Positions 1-8,929 of a stretch of 64,000 nucleotides of DNA are shown piece after piece. The stretch's first letter is position 1; every line of letters starts with the position of its first letter. A program made the translations under genes and the position numbers. Source of the DNA: Acidovorax sp. RAC01 (GTDB lineage Bacteria; Pseudomonadota; Gammaproteobacteria; Burkholderiales; Burkholderiaceae_C); the NCBI RefSeq assembly GCF_001714725.1, contig NZ_CP016447.1:4335501-4399500 (forward strand), written 5' to 3'. Below the pieces are notes generated by a model. That model made no database searches, was not told where the DNA came from, and saw only the letters and a list, made by a program, of their open reading frames with translations.

Positions 1-2
1 GG

Positions 3-263
3 TTCCTCGACATGGGCGACGTGCAAAAGATGGGTGGCGACAAGGTCAAGCAGGTCATCAAGGTGCGAAACGGCATCGAGAGCGAACTTGCCAAGAAGAT
101 TCAAAAGCTGCTCAAGGAAAGCAAGCTCAAGGTTCAGGCCGCCATACAGGAGGACAAGGTACGGGTGACCGGCGCCAAGCGCGACGACCTGCAGGCCGCC
201 ATGGCGCTGATTCGCAAGGACGTCACCGATGTACCGCTGTCGTTCGACAACTTCCGCGACTGA
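3..263 (+). CDS. yajQ: YajQ family nucleotide-binding protein, C-terminal part
   Basis: The reading frame is open from the left edge of the window, so only the last 86 codons are present. The sequence carries the family's closing pattern: a KIxKLxKxSKLKVQA stretch, then VRVTGxKRDDLQ and a C-terminal block ending in SFDNFRD. YajQ proteins are small cytoplasmic proteins with two ferredoxin-like halves. Some members bind cyclic di-GMP or tRNA, but the exact role here cannot be read from sequence. The ATG at position 12 is internal to the protein and not the start. The next gene follows on the same strand after a gap of about 60 bases. Confidence 0.9.
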   Translation, partial: FLDMGDVQKMGGDKVKQVIKVRNGIESELAKKIQKLLKESKLKVQAAIQEDKVRVTGAKRDDLQAAMALIRKDVTDVPLSFDNFRD

Positions 264-321
264 CCGACCAGGGGCTGCGCTTGCCGGCGTTCCTGGACCC
301 TCCGAAAACCAGCCTGTGCCC

Positions 322-987
322 ATGATCTTCCAGGTGGTACGCAGGGCCTGCGTGCCGGTCGCGCTGGCAGGTGCGCTATGGCTGACTGGCGCCAGCAGTG
401 CAGCGGCCCAATCCGTTGCTCTGGCCGGGATGCTTGGGGGCAAGGCGCTGCTGGTGGTGGATGCAGGCGCCCCGCGCGCATTGGGCGTGGGTGACGAACT
501 ACAGGGCGTGAAGGTCATCGGCGTGACCCGGGACGAAGCCACCGTGGACATCAAGGGCCTGCGCCGCACCCTGCGTCTGGGCGAAGCACCCGTCAGCGTA
601 GGGCACCGGGGCGGTGGCGGACGCCGCATTGTCCTCACGGCCGACAGCCGTGGACATTTCGTCAACACCGGAATGATCAACGGACGGGGCATGCAGTACA
701 TGGTGGACACCGGGGCTTCCACCATCGCGATCGGACGCCCTGACGCGGAACGCCTGGGCCTGGCTTACCTGACCGGAGAGCCTGTGCGCATGAATACCGC
801 CAACGGGACCGCGCAAGGCTGGCGGCTCAGGCTTGAGTCCGTCCGGATCGGCGACGTGGAGGTGTTCGGAGTGGAGGCCATCGTCACGCCCCAGGCCATG
901 CCATACGTTCTGCTGGGCAACAGTTTTCTGGCCAGCTTTCACATGACGCGCACCAGCGACCAGATGGTGCTTGAAAAGCGCAACTGA
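322..987 (+). CDS. Retroviral-type aspartic protease, TIGR02281-like (clan AA)
   Basis: This 221-residue protein starts at an ATG directly followed by a signal-peptide-like segment: basic residues, a hydrophobic run, and AAAQS near residue 30. The motif YMVDTGAST (Asp about residue 129) is the single catalytic DTG of pepsin/retropepsin-type proteases, and a later VLLGNSFL block matches the family's second conserved strand. One DTG per chain implies that the active enzyme is a homodimer. The likely location is the periplasm or the outer face of the membrane. An upstream in-frame ATG at 229 would overlap yajQ and lack a signal sequence, so I reject it. The substrate is unknown. Confidence 0.85.
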   Translation: MIFQVVRRACVPVALAGALWLTGASSAAAQSVALAGMLGGKALLVVDAGAPRALGVGDELQGVKVIGVTRDEATVDIKGLRRTLRLGEAPVSVGHRGGGGRRIVLTADSRGHFVNTGMINGRGMQYMVDTGASTIAIGRPDAERLGLAYLTGEPVRMNTANGTAQGWRLRLESVRIGDVEVFGVEAIVTPQAMPYVLLGNSFLASFHMTRTSDQMVLEKRN

Positions 988-1004
988 TCCGTTCCAAAGC
1001 CGCG

Positions 1005-2024
1005 ATGTCTGCACACCCCAGCCTCAACCACACCCGCCTGGAGGGGGAATACGAAGACTTGCTCGGGCTGTGGTCCGATCTGGAGTCCGGCCTGTCGGTT
1101 TTGCTGTCACGACCGCTCCAGGTTCAGGACTTTGCGGCGAAGGTCAGGCAATTTGATAGCTGGCTTCAGGATCTCGTTGCCCACGACATTGATGCCGCGT
1201 TGTACCTGATGTTTCAGCTGGCCGGAACATCCACGGTGGGCTACAGCACTTCGCACGCGCTGGTTTGCGGCACGCTCTGCCACATCATGGCGCAGGAGTT
1301 GAAGCTGTCACGCCAGGAACGGGACAGCCTGGTGCGTGCCGCGCTCACCATGAACATTGGCATGACTGCGTTACAGGATGTGCTGGCAGCCCAGCGCGAG
1401 CGTCCCACGCCCGCCCAGCAAGAGGCCATCCGCAGCCACCCGGAAGAAAGTCAGGCCATATTGGAGCGGCTTTTTGTCGCCGACGCTCTCTGGCTTGAAG
1501 TGGTGGGACAGCACCACGCCAATGTGGCGGACCGCGTTCCGCTGGCCGATCAGGAGCCGGTCGACCGCCTGAGCCGCATCCTGAGCACGATTGACCGCTA
1601 TGCTGCCATGATCAGCCCGCGCAAATCACGCGCAGGGCGCAGCGCAACCGATTCTGTGCGGGCCATTGTCGGACAGGAGATTGATCAGCGTGATGAAGTC
1701 AGCTACACGCTTGTCCGCTCCGTGGGCCTGTGTCCACCCGGCACATTCGTAAAGCTTGACAACGGCGATACGGCCATCGTCCTGCGGCGCAGTGACAAGG
1801 CCAATCACCCCTTGGTTGCCAGCCTTCTGGACCAGGACGGCCAGCACCATGCCGAGCCCAGCCTGTACCAGACCTCCAGCGGCAAGCCGCGCATACAGTC
1901 TGCACTGGCACGCTCCGCCGTGAGCGTGGAGCTCAACCACCGCACCATGGTGCGTCTGGGTCTGTATGCAGCCCAGCACAGCACTCGCTTGCGTGACCTT
2001 GTCACACGCCCTGGCAGCCTTTAG
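1005..2024 (+). CDS. Degenerate HD-GYP-like protein
   Basis: A 339-residue soluble protein whose middle aligns by eye with HD-GYP cyclic-di-GMP phosphodiesterases. Visible landmarks are an early His (TSHALVCGTL), a helix where HDIGK should be but reads MNIGM, an HPEESQAIL segment matching the HPE motif, and HHAN where HHE(R) should be. The following GYP loop is absent and the late catalytic Asp region reads STIDRYAAM. The metal-binding His-Asp pair is therefore lost, which predicts no phosphodiesterase activity and perhaps a sensory or scaffold role. The C-terminal third looks like the beta-rich segment often found after such domains. It lies 17 bases after the protease gene, so the two may be co-transcribed. 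Confidence 0.7.
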   Translation: MSAHPSLNHTRLEGEYEDLLGLWSDLESGLSVLLSRPLQVQDFAAKVRQFDSWLQDLVAHDIDAALYLMFQLAGTSTVGYSTSHALVCGTLCHIMAQELKLSRQERDSLVRAALTMNIGMTALQDVLAAQRERPTPAQQEAIRSHPEESQAILERLFVADALWLEVVGQHHANVADRVPLADQEPVDRLSRILSTIDRYAAMISPRKSRAGRSATDSVRAIVGQEIDQRDEVSYTLVRSVGLCPPGTFVKLDNGDTAIVLRRSDKANHPLVASLLDQDGQHHAEPSLYQTSSGKPRIQSALARSAVSVELNHRTMVRLGLYAAQHSTRLRDLVTRPGSL

Positions 2025-2376
2025 GTTCCGCGCGGGAGCCCGACGCTCCCGGACCCGACCCTGCTCACACTGGTTTGCCAGTGCAAAGACCATGGGAAAC
2101 ATCGCCCATCCAGGCGCGTGATGACGCCAAGCACGCGGCCCGAGCCAGGAGCGCAACAACGAGTGGTGCGGTTTTCACGATCTTCCCTTCGGGTTTCAAT
2201 CCAAAAGAGCAATCGCTGCCGTTGCCAAGCCTTGCAGAGTCGTACCCCAGCTCCGCTCGGCGCCTGCCGCCTCACGCATTTTGATTGCGACAGATCTGGA
2301 AAACAGGGGGCCGACCGGCCCTGCACCAGGCAACACGACCCTGGCATTGGGCGCTAGGCACGTCCCTGGCGATTGG
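2025..2376. other. Intergenic gap between convergent genes
   Basis: This stretch of 352 bases separates the HD-GYP-like gene (+) from plsY (-). It contains a GC-rich hairpin at 2034-2050 (GGGAGC/GCTCCC) without a T-tract. Short open frames cross it, but none has a ribosome binding site or a recognisable product. I see no gene in it. Confidence 0.5.
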
Positions 2377-3054
2377 TCACGGCTTAGACGGCGGCCTGCC
2401 AGCGGCTGGAGTGGCGGCTCCCTTGGCGGACTTGCCGCTGCCCAGACGCGACTCCTTGCCCTGGATGAGACGCTGAATGTTCTCCTTGTGGCGCCACGCC
2501 AGCAGCATCGCCATCACGGCGATCGCGCCAGCGATGGTGCCTTCGGCATACCAGACAACACCGTCGACAAGCAGGTAGTAGACCGGCGCGAAGGCGGCTG
2601 CAGCCAGAGAGGCCAATGACGAGTATCGGAAGAAAAAGGCAATGATCAACCAGGTTGCAGCCGCGGCCAGCCCCAGCCAAACGCTGATGCCGAGCAGCAC
2701 CCCCAGCGCCGTCGCAACGCCCTTGCCGCCCTCAAACCGGAAAAACACGGGCCAAAGATGCCCCAGGAACGCGGCGAGCCCCACCATCGCCACTGTTCCG
2801 TCATCCAGACCGTATGGCTCGCCGAACCACATCACCAGCGCAACGGGCAGCCAGCCTTTCACGGCATCAAGCACCAGCGTGATGACGGCTGCAGCCTTGC
2901 TACCCGAACGGAGCACGTTCGTGGCCCCAGGGTTCTTGCTGCCATAAGTACGTGGATCGCTGAGGCCCATCACGCGGGTCACGATCACGGCAAAGGAAAG
3001 CGAGCCCAGCAGGTATGCAGCCAGGGCGGCCAGGATGGGATAGGTGGCAGTCAA
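2377..3054 (-). CDS. plsY: Glycerol-3-phosphate acyltransferase PlsY
   Basis: PlsY is an inner-membrane enzyme that transfers an acyl group from acyl-phosphate to glycerol-3-phosphate, the first step of phospholipid synthesis. The 225-residue product begins with a membrane segment containing LLGSLSFAVIV, followed by the diagnostic GSKNPGATNVLR motif and later FEGGKGVAT, both of which form the active-site loops. About five hydrophobic segments are visible. The C-terminal tail of about 25 residues after the last helix, rich in Lys, Ala and Pro, is longer than in short family members. The gene stands alone on the minus strand, 30 bases downstream of ybaK. Confidence 0.95.
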   Translation of the reverse strand: MTATYPILAALAAYLLGSLSFAVIVTRVMGLSDPRTYGSKNPGATNVLRSGSKAAAVITLVLDAVKGWLPVALVMWFGEPYGLDDGTVAMVGLAAFLGHLWPVFFRFEGGKGVATALGVLLGISVWLGLAAAATWLIIAFFFRYSSLASLAAAAFAPVYYLLVDGVVWYAEGTIAGAIAVMAMLLAWRHKENIQRLIQGKESRLGSGKSAKGAATPAAGRPPSKP

Positions 3055-3084
3055 GACGGTCCTCGGGTTCGTGCGGGTAACCAG

Positions 3085-3576
3085 CTATTCTGCCAGCGCG
3101 CAACGCACAGGCGTGGCCGCCAGCAACTGCACGCAGACCTGCGGGTCCAGTTGCACCAGAAACCCGCGTCGCCCGCCGTTGATGGCAATGCGGGGCAGTC
3201 CGAGAATGGTTTCCTCAATGTACACAGGCATGCTCCGCCGTGTGCCAAAAGGGGAGGTTCCCCCCACCAGATAACCGCTGTGGCGGTTGGCCACCTCGGG
3301 CGTACAGGGCTCGACCGACTTGGCACCGATCTGGCGCGCCAGGTTCTTGGTCGACACCTTGCGGTTGCCATGCATCAGCACCAGCAAGGGCCTGGCGTCC
3401 TGGTCCTGCATGACGAGCGTCTTCACCACAGTGAACGGGTCGAGCCCCAGCACTTGGGCACTGTGCATGGCGCCGCCGTGCTCCAGGTACTCGTAGGGAT
3501 GTTCGGTAAACGCCACCTTGTTTGCCTTGAGCAACTGGGTAGCCTGGGTTTCGGAGACGTGTTCTTTCTTGGCCAT
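3085..3576 (-). CDS. ybaK: Cys-tRNA(Pro)/Cys-tRNA(Cys) deacylase YbaK/EbsC
   Basis: A 163-residue trans-editing protein that hydrolyses Cys mischarged on tRNA-Pro. The YbaK/ProX-like fold is visible through VVKTLVM (catalytic Lys), NRKVSTKNLARQIGAKSVE, and GYLVGGTSPFG, the conserved glycine-rich active-site loop. The length matches the family (about 155-165 residues). The start ATG is followed by MAKKEHVSETQAT, as in homologues. It sits just upstream of plsY on the same strand, and the two may form an operon. Confidence 0.92.
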   Translation of the reverse strand: MAKKEHVSETQATQLLKANKVAFTEHPYEYLEHGGAMHSAQVLGLDPFTVVKTLVMQDQDARPLLVLMHGNRKVSTKNLARQIGAKSVEPCTPEVANRHSGYLVGGTSPFGTRRSMPVYIEETILGLPRIAINGGRRGFLVQLDPQVCVQLLAATPVRCALAE

Positions 3577-3647
3577 GGTGTGGTGCGGGCTGGGCAGCGA
3601 TGGTACCGGTATCCTGATAGAGAGCGCGATGTGCAGCCGCCAAGTGA

Positions 3648-4607
3648 TCAGAACGCTGCGGCAGGCGCTGCTGCAGCCTTGCGACGCCGCCCCACCTTGC
3701 GTTTGCCGTACTGCTCAATGGCCAGCACCAGCGCCTGCGTGAACTGCTGCACCATGGCCGACTGCACGCGGCCCTCGGTGGCCAGCACCTGCAGGCGCCG
3801 CTGTTGCAGCTGCGCGTCATCAAATGGGCGGGCCACAAGCGCGCCCGCCTCCACCCAGCGCGCGGCCGTCAGGTAGCTGGCCAGCACCACATCCTGCCCG
3901 CTCAGCAAGGGCAGCAATGCCGACGAAAAATTGCTCTCGACCGCAGGCGCATAGCGCAGTCCCTGCACCGCGCAGGTCAGGTCAAACAGCTGCCGGCCCG
4001 TGGTGTTACCCGCACCGAGCAGCAGCGGATAGCGCACCACATCGGCCACGCACACGCTTCGCTGGTGTGCCAGCGGATGGTGCGTTGGCATGATGGCGTA
4101 GATGGGCGCAATGGCCGAGTGCAGCACCTGCAGCCCTTTCTCGGGAGCCACGCTGTACTTCAGCGCCAGGTCAGCCTCGCCCCGCAGTACCAGGGCCGAA
4201 ACCTCGTGCGGCACGGCCACCTGAAGCTGCAGTTGCACCTGGGGATGCGCTTGCCTGAACGCCGCCATGACGGTGGGCATGAAACTGGCGGCAAACCCTT
4301 CGGTGCAGGCCAGCCGCACACGCACCGCCCCCTGGGCAGACAGATCCTGCAATTGCGCGACCAGGTCCAGCGCCTGCGCATCGTGCGCGCTGGCATGCGC
4401 CAGCAGCCGGGTGCCCGCCTCGGTCAGGGCCATGCCGCGCGCCTGGCGCTCGAACAGCACCACACCCAGGCTGTCCTCGAGTTTGCTCAGCTGGCGGCTC
4501 ACGGCCGATGCAGCCACATGCAGGCGCTGCGCCGCCTGATTGACCGACCCGGTGCGCGCCACTTCCAAAAAGTAGCGCAAGGGCAGGCTGAGCAGTGAAA
4601 CGGGCAT
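3648..4607 (-). CDS. LysR family transcriptional regulator
   Basis: A 319-residue protein with an N-terminal winged helix-turn-helix (residues about 5-65, LRYFLEVARTGSVNQAAQRL then VSRQLSKLEDSLGVVLFER) and a periplasmic-binding-protein-like effector domain to about residue 295. The C-terminal tail is Lys/Arg- and Ala-rich. It is transcribed divergently from the Bug-type binding protein gene across a 175-base gap, the usual arrangement when a LysR protein controls its neighbour. The inducer is not evident; a carboxylate or peptide-like compound handled by the neighbours is a guess. Confidence 0.9.
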   Translation of the reverse strand: MPVSLLSLPLRYFLEVARTGSVNQAAQRLHVAASAVSRQLSKLEDSLGVVLFERQARGMALTEAGTRLLAHASAHDAQALDLVAQLQDLSAQGAVRVRLACTEGFAASFMPTVMAAFRQAHPQVQLQLQVAVPHEVSALVLRGEADLALKYSVAPEKGLQVLHSAIAPIYAIMPTHHPLAHQRSVCVADVVRYPLLLGAGNTTGRQLFDLTCAVQGLRYAPAVESNFSSALLPLLSGQDVVLASYLTAARWVEAGALVARPFDDAQLQQRRLQVLATEGRVQSAMVQQFTQALVLAIEQYGKRKVGRRRKAAAAPAAAF

Positions 4608-4782
4608 GGCTGGTTAAATCACAAATAGGCAATGGTCAGTTGCCAAATCTCTATTCCAGGCAATGGTAAACCAGCATCCATCTTGCATGGCTAGAGGCTC
4701 CAATTCACCCATGCCCTTGCGCGCGCCGCAACGCCTTTGCCGTGGGGCCTCGCGCGGCCCAGGCCTGATCCACGGAGTCTGT
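4608..4782. promoter_or_regulatory. Divergent LysR/Bug intergenic region
   Basis: The gap between the divergent starts should hold both promoters and the LysR site. An AT-richer patch at about 4615-4675 contains two similar pieces, GGCAATGGTCAG (4628-4639) and GGCAATGGTAAA (4659-4670), 31 bases apart, which could be half-sites for the regulator. No clear -35/-10 pair was assigned. Confidence 0.35.
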
Positions 4783-5781
4783 ATGAAACGTCTTGTTCGA
4801 GCTTCTTTCCTCACCGCAAGCCTGGCGATCCTGGTGGGCCACGCCAGCCTTGCCCAGGCCCAGACGCCGCTGTCAGCGGACGCCTGGCCGCAACGCCCCA
4901 TCCGCATGGTGGTTCCCTTCCCGCCGGGCGGAGGCACCGACGCGGTAGCCCGCGCGCTGGGGCAAAAGCTCTCCAGCCGCCTGGGTACACCAGTGGTCAT
5001 CGACAACAAGCCCGGCGCCTCGACCATCATCGGCACCGAAGCCGTGGTGCGGGCCGAACCCGACGGCTACACGCTGCTGGTTTCAGGGTCCACCAGCTAC
5101 ACGGTCAACCCTGCCTTGCGCAGCAAGCTGCCCTACGACCCCGCCCGGGACCTGGTCGCGGTGGCTACGGTCGCCCGGGCGCCGCTGGTGCTGGTAGTCA
5201 ATGCCAGTTCTCCGTACAAGGACCTCCATGCGCTGATTTCCGCCGCCAAGGCAGCGCCCAAAAGCATTCACTACGCCACTTTCGGTTCCGGCTCGGGTCC
5301 GCATCTGGCGGGCGCGCTGCTGGAGCAGGCTGCAGGCATCAGGCTGCAAGACGTTCCCTATCGCGGCAGCAGCCAGTCGCTGATGGCGCTGATGGGTGGC
5401 GAGATCCAGCTGGGCATCGACACCGTGGCTGCGGCCGCCCCGCAGATCAAGGCGGGCAAGCTGCGGGCACTGGCCATCGCAGGCAAGTCGCGCTCCAGCA
5501 TGCTGCCGCGTGTTCCCACCGTGGAAGAACTCAAGCTGCCCGACGCGGTGTTCGACGCGTGGTACGCCATCGCAGCCCCTGCCCGAACGCCGCAAACGGT
5601 CATCCGAAAACTGGTGGCTGAAGTGGAAGCCGTCACGCGCGACAGCGCCCTGCAGGAGCAGATGCGCGCCCAAGGCATGGAGCCTGTACACCTCGGGCCC
5701 GCGGCCACCCGCGCCGTGATCGACGACGAGATCGTGCGCTACCGCGCCCTGGCCCACCGCGCACAGATCGTGGTGGAGTGA
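4783..5781 (+). CDS. Bug-type (TctC family) tripartite tricarboxylate transporter substrate-binding protein
   Basis: A 332-residue extracytoplasmic binding protein. The chosen ATG begins a clear signal peptide (MKRLVRASFLTASLAILVGHAS, cleavage near AQAQT). The mature part has the Bug signatures WPQRPIRMVVPFPPGGGTD, then VVIDNKPGAST and DGYTLL, and later LMGGEIQLGID. The family is greatly expanded in Comamonadaceae and binds carboxylates or amino-acid-like ligands. No TctA/TctB membrane genes are nearby, so it is an orphan receptor. The M20 peptidase gene begins 32 bases downstream, which suggests co-transcription. Confidence 0.92.
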   Translation: MKRLVRASFLTASLAILVGHASLAQAQTPLSADAWPQRPIRMVVPFPPGGGTDAVARALGQKLSSRLGTPVVIDNKPGASTIIGTEAVVRAEPDGYTLLVSGSTSYTVNPALRSKLPYDPARDLVAVATVARAPLVLVVNASSPYKDLHALISAAKAAPKSIHYATFGSGSGPHLAGALLEQAAGIRLQDVPYRGSSQSLMALMGGEIQLGIDTVAAAAPQIKAGKLRALAIAGKSRSSMLPRVPTVEELKLPDAVFDAWYAIAAPARTPQTVIRKLVAEVEAVTRDSALQEQMRAQGMEPVHLGPAATRAVIDDEIVRYRALAHRAQIVVE

Positions 5782-5813
5782 AGCACGCCACCCCACATCC
5801 AAGGACCCGCGCC

Positions 5814-7241
5814 ATGACCCGAGAACAACTGATCAACAGCGTCCAACGCTACTTTGACGATGGCCGTTTCGCAACCGACCTGCGCCGGCGCGTGGCATGG
5901 CGCACCGAAAGCGACACCGGCAGGCTGCCACCCGAACTGCGCACCTACCTCACCGACGAAATGGTGCCGTGGCTCACGCCCCTGGGCTTCACATGCCAGG
6001 TGCTCGACAACCCGTCCCCCCAGGGTGGCCCCTTGCTGGTGGCCCGCCGGGTGGAAGACCCTGCCCTGCCCACCGTGCTCACCTACGGCCACGGCGACGT
6101 GGTCAACGGGCAGGACAGCCAGTGGCGCGAGGGCCTGTCCCCCTGGACGCTGACCATGGAAGGCGAGCGCTGGTATGGCCGGGGCACGGCCGACAACAAG
6201 GGCCAGCACACCGTGAGCCTTGCTGCACTGGCTCACACCATCGAGGCCCGCGGCGGGCAGCTGGGCTACAACGTGACCCTGCTGCTGGAGATGGGCGAAG
6301 AGGCGGGTTCGCCAGGTCTTGGCCCGTTCTGCGAACTGCATCGCGATGCGTTGAAGGCAGACCTGTTTCTGGCGAGCGACGGCCCCCGTGTGAATGCAGC
6401 CCGCCCCACCCTCTTCCTGGGGTCACGCGGCGCCATCAACTTTGCGCTCAGCGTGCGCAGCCGCGACAAGGCCTACCACTCGGGCAACTGGGGCGGCGTG
6501 CTGGCCAACCCTGCCACGGTGCTGACCCACGCACTGGCCACACTGGTGGACGCCAAAGGCCGCATCTTGGTCAAGGGCCTGCTGCCGCCCGCAGTACCCG
6601 ACAAGCTGCGCACGGCACTCAGCGATGTCGTGATTGGCGCGGGCGCCGACGACCCGGCGCTCACGCCCGGCTGGGGCGAGCCAGGCCTTACGCCAGCTGA
6701 ACAGCTGGTGGGGTGGAACACGCTGGAGGTACTGGCGCTGGGCGCAGGCAACGCCCAGCGGCCGATCAACGCCATACCTGCACAGGCCGTGGCGCACTGC
6801 CAGCTGCGATTTGTCGTGGGCACCGACTGGCAGAACGTGCAGGCCACGCTGCGCGAGCACCTGGACGCGCATGGATTCCAGGCGGTCGAGATCACCCTGG
6901 GCATGCAGTGCGGTGCCACGCGGCTGGATCTGCACAACCCGTGGGTGGACTGGGCGCTGGCCTCGCTGCAAACCAGTGCCGGGCAGCCGGCCACGCTGCT
7001 CCCCAACCTGGCGGGATCGCTCCCCAACGACATCTTTGCCGACCAGCTGGGCCTGCCCACGCTGTGGGTCCCCCACTCGTACCCCGCATGCGCCCAGCAC
7101 GCGCCCAATGAGCACCTGCTGGCCCCCGTGGCGCGTGAAGGCCTGGCGGTAATGGCGGGGCTGTTTTGGGACCTGGGCGAGCCACAGGGCACACCGTGGC
7201 GGGAAGGCGCCTTGGCAGCACAAACTACAGAGGATGCCTGA
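5814..7241 (+). CDS. M20 family metallopeptidase
   Basis: A 475-residue zinc hydrolase of the peptidase M20/ArgE/DapE/carboxypeptidase G2 group. Visible metal and catalytic residues are TYGHGDVV (His and Asp), GRGTADNKG (bridging Asp), EMGEEAGSPGL (catalytic Glu pair), and ASDGPR. A dimerisation (lid) domain follows, beginning near SRGAINFALSV. The catalytic domain resumes with LAGSLPNDIF and WVPHSY. The start at 5814 follows the previous stop by 32 bases; the upstream in-frame ATG at 5778 overlaps the Bug gene. Together with that protein and the LysR regulator it may act on an N-acyl amino acid or dipeptide, which is an inference from context. Confidence 0.9.
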   Translation: MTREQLINSVQRYFDDGRFATDLRRRVAWRTESDTGRLPPELRTYLTDEMVPWLTPLGFTCQVLDNPSPQGGPLLVARRVEDPALPTVLTYGHGDVVNGQDSQWREGLSPWTLTMEGERWYGRGTADNKGQHTVSLAALAHTIEARGGQLGYNVTLLLEMGEEAGSPGLGPFCELHRDALKADLFLASDGPRVNAARPTLFLGSRGAINFALSVRSRDKAYHSGNWGGVLANPATVLTHALATLVDAKGRILVKGLLPPAVPDKLRTALSDVVIGAGADDPALTPGWGEPGLTPAEQLVGWNTLEVLALGAGNAQRPINAIPAQAVAHCQLRFVVGTDWQNVQATLREHLDAHGFQAVEITLGMQCGATRLDLHNPWVDWALASLQTSAGQPATLLPNLAGSLPNDIFADQLGLPTLWVPHSYPACAQHAPNEHLLAPVAREGLAVMAGLFWDLGEPQGTPWREGALAAQTTEDA

Positions 7242-7292
7242 ACGGTAAGCAACAACCGCCATAACTGGCGCGGCCCAAGCGAGAGACACCAA

Positions 7293-7368
7293 GCAAGGGC
7301 CGCCCCGCAACGATGGTGTCGTCCCCCCTCATGGGGACAAGGCGCCGCATGCAACTCACGGGGGACGC
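7293..7368. repeat. GC-rich intergenic repeat, family 2, copy 1
   Basis: This segment shares GCAAGGGCCGCCCCGCA, then a GGGGA.AAGGCGC block and ACTCA.GGGGG, with the stretch at 60636-60722 in the same orientation. It lies between the M20 gene and the end of the aldo/keto reductase gene, where it could fold into a GC-rich hairpin. Confidence 0.6.
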
Positions 7369-7369
7369 C

Positions 7370-8431
7370 TTACAACGCCGGGTCGCGCAGCTCCCAGCGG
7401 ATCGCGTCGATCTCCTGGAGCATCTCAGGCGACAGCGTAGTGCCCCACGCGGCCAGGTCTTCATCGAGCTGCGCCATCGATGTCACGCCGATGATGGTGC
7501 TGGCCACCTGCCACTTGGTGTAGCAAAACGCCAGCGCCATCTGTGTGGGCGTCATGCCGTTGGCACGCGCCAGCTGGTTGTAGCGGCGTGAGGCCTCCAG
7601 CGCTTCGGGGCGGCCCCAGCGCTGCTTGCGCACCGATTCATACGTGGCGATGCGGGCGCCCTTGGGGGCGCCTTCACCCGTGATACCGCTGTCGTCGTAC
7701 TTGCCCGTCAGCAGGCCAAAGCCCAGGGGCGAATACGCCAGCAGCGACACGTCCAGCCGGTGGCAGGTTTCATCCATGCCGTTTTCCCAGGTGCGGTTGA
7801 TGAGGCAGTACGGGTTTTGCACCGTGGCCACACGCGGCAGGCCGTGCTGTTCGGCCAGGCGCACAAACTCGTGCACGCCGTAAGGGGTTTCGTTCGACAG
7901 GCCGATGTACCGCACCTTGCCCGCCTTCACCAGGCCCGCCAGCGCCTCCAGCTGCTCGCGGATCGGCGTGACGGAGGTTTCCTTCTCGGGGTTGTAGTAC
8001 ATGGTGCCAAAGGCCGGCACATGGCGCTCGGGCCAGTGAATCTGGTAGAGGTCGATCACGTCGGTCTGCAGCCGGCGCAGGCTCGCCTCGCACGAAGCCA
8101 CGATATCGGCCGCCGACATGCCGCTGCCGTTACGCACCCAGGGCATGCCGCGAGACGGGCCCGCCACCTTGGTGGCCACCACCAGCTTCTGGCGCGACCC
8201 GGGGTTCTTGGCAAACCAGTTGCCAATGATGGTCTCGGTGGAACCACAGGTCTCTGCCTTGGCAGGTACCGAATACATCTCTGCCGTGTCGATGAAATTG
8301 ACGCCCTGGGCCAGGGAATGGCTCAGGATCGCGTGCGAGTCGGCTTCGTTGACCTGCTCGCCAAAGGTCATCGTGCCAAGGCAGATCGGCGTGACGTGCA
8401 GGTCGCTCTGACCGAGACGGACTGTGTTCAT
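7370..8431 (-). CDS. NADP(H)-dependent aldo/keto reductase, Tas-like
   Basis: A 353-residue (beta/alpha)8-barrel oxidoreductase. The catalytic tetrad is readable: Asp and Tyr in FIDTAEMYS, Lys in LVVATKVAG, and His in YQIHWPER. A substrate loop follows, and then YIGLSNETPYG and AYSPLGFGLLTGKYDD. Length and motifs match the Tas/YgjR-type group better than short AKRs. The substrate is unknown. The gene is monocistronic on the minus strand, with the family-2 repeat immediately after its stop codon. Its promoter should lie in the 8432-8929 gap. Confidence 0.92.
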   Translation of the reverse strand: MNTVRLGQSDLHVTPICLGTMTFGEQVNEADSHAILSHSLAQGVNFIDTAEMYSVPAKAETCGSTETIIGNWFAKNPGSRQKLVVATKVAGPSRGMPWVRNGSGMSAADIVASCEASLRRLQTDVIDLYQIHWPERHVPAFGTMYYNPEKETSVTPIREQLEALAGLVKAGKVRYIGLSNETPYGVHEFVRLAEQHGLPRVATVQNPYCLINRTWENGMDETCHRLDVSLLAYSPLGFGLLTGKYDDSGITGEGAPKGARIATYESVRKQRWGRPEALEASRRYNQLARANGMTPTQMALAFCYTKWQVASTIIGVTSMAQLDEDLAAWGTTLSPEMLQEIDAIRWELRDPAL

Positions 8432-8929
8432 TTGTGGGGGCTCCCAAAAGATAAAAAAGGGGGGAACGAACCCGGGCCATCAGACAGGGCCTGGGCTTGC
8501 AAACGGGCGCCGCTCCGCAGTGGGGGTGCCGCCGCGCAAAGGCAGCCGGGGATGGTACAAGCGAATGCCAGATCGCGTGCGGCACTGCACCGCCTTGACG
8601 TTCGCAGGCCCCTCTGCATCGATGAGCGAGCCTCCTGCGTCTGCGGGCTCGGGTGGCCTGCAGCATTGCCAATACATACGGTCGCTATCGCCATGGCTGT
8701 GCTTTGCGCATGGCAGCGCATTGATTCGCTGCGCCTGCTTACCGCCTGCTGCATGCGAAGGTTCGCTCGGCGCGCCGACACCGGGCACAGCCGCCAAGGC
8801 GACAGCGCGCCGCGCTGTACGCCAACACCGCCGCATAACATTGCGTCACCGGCGAGTGACACGCTCGCCCCCCTGTGTTTGCATTGCCCCACCCTGATCT
8901 GCCGTCTGCGCCCGCCCTGCGCCACTGCC
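8432..8929. other. Long intergenic gap between divergent genes
   Basis: These 498 bases lie between the aldo/keto reductase (-) and the alpha/beta hydrolase (+). Open frames span it on both strands, but their translations are Arg/Ala/Cys-rich and have no recognisable domain or ribosome binding site. Only promoters for the two flanking genes are expected, and I could not place them with confidence. Confidence 0.4.

Noticed and set aside
1150..1175. A GATAGC-containing AT patch in the HD-GYP-like gene as a further copy of repeat family 1
   Set aside because: Only the short TTTGATAGCTGGCTT piece matches, without the second half or an inverted repeat.
2034..2050. GC hairpin after the HD-GYP-like gene, considered as a terminator
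   Set aside because: The stem is short and no T-tract follows on either strand.
7760..8929. N-terminal 390 codons of a long plus-strand frame leading into the alpha/beta hydrolase
   Set aside because: This part is antisense to the aldo/keto reductase and noncoding in character; the hydrolase homology begins only after 8930.
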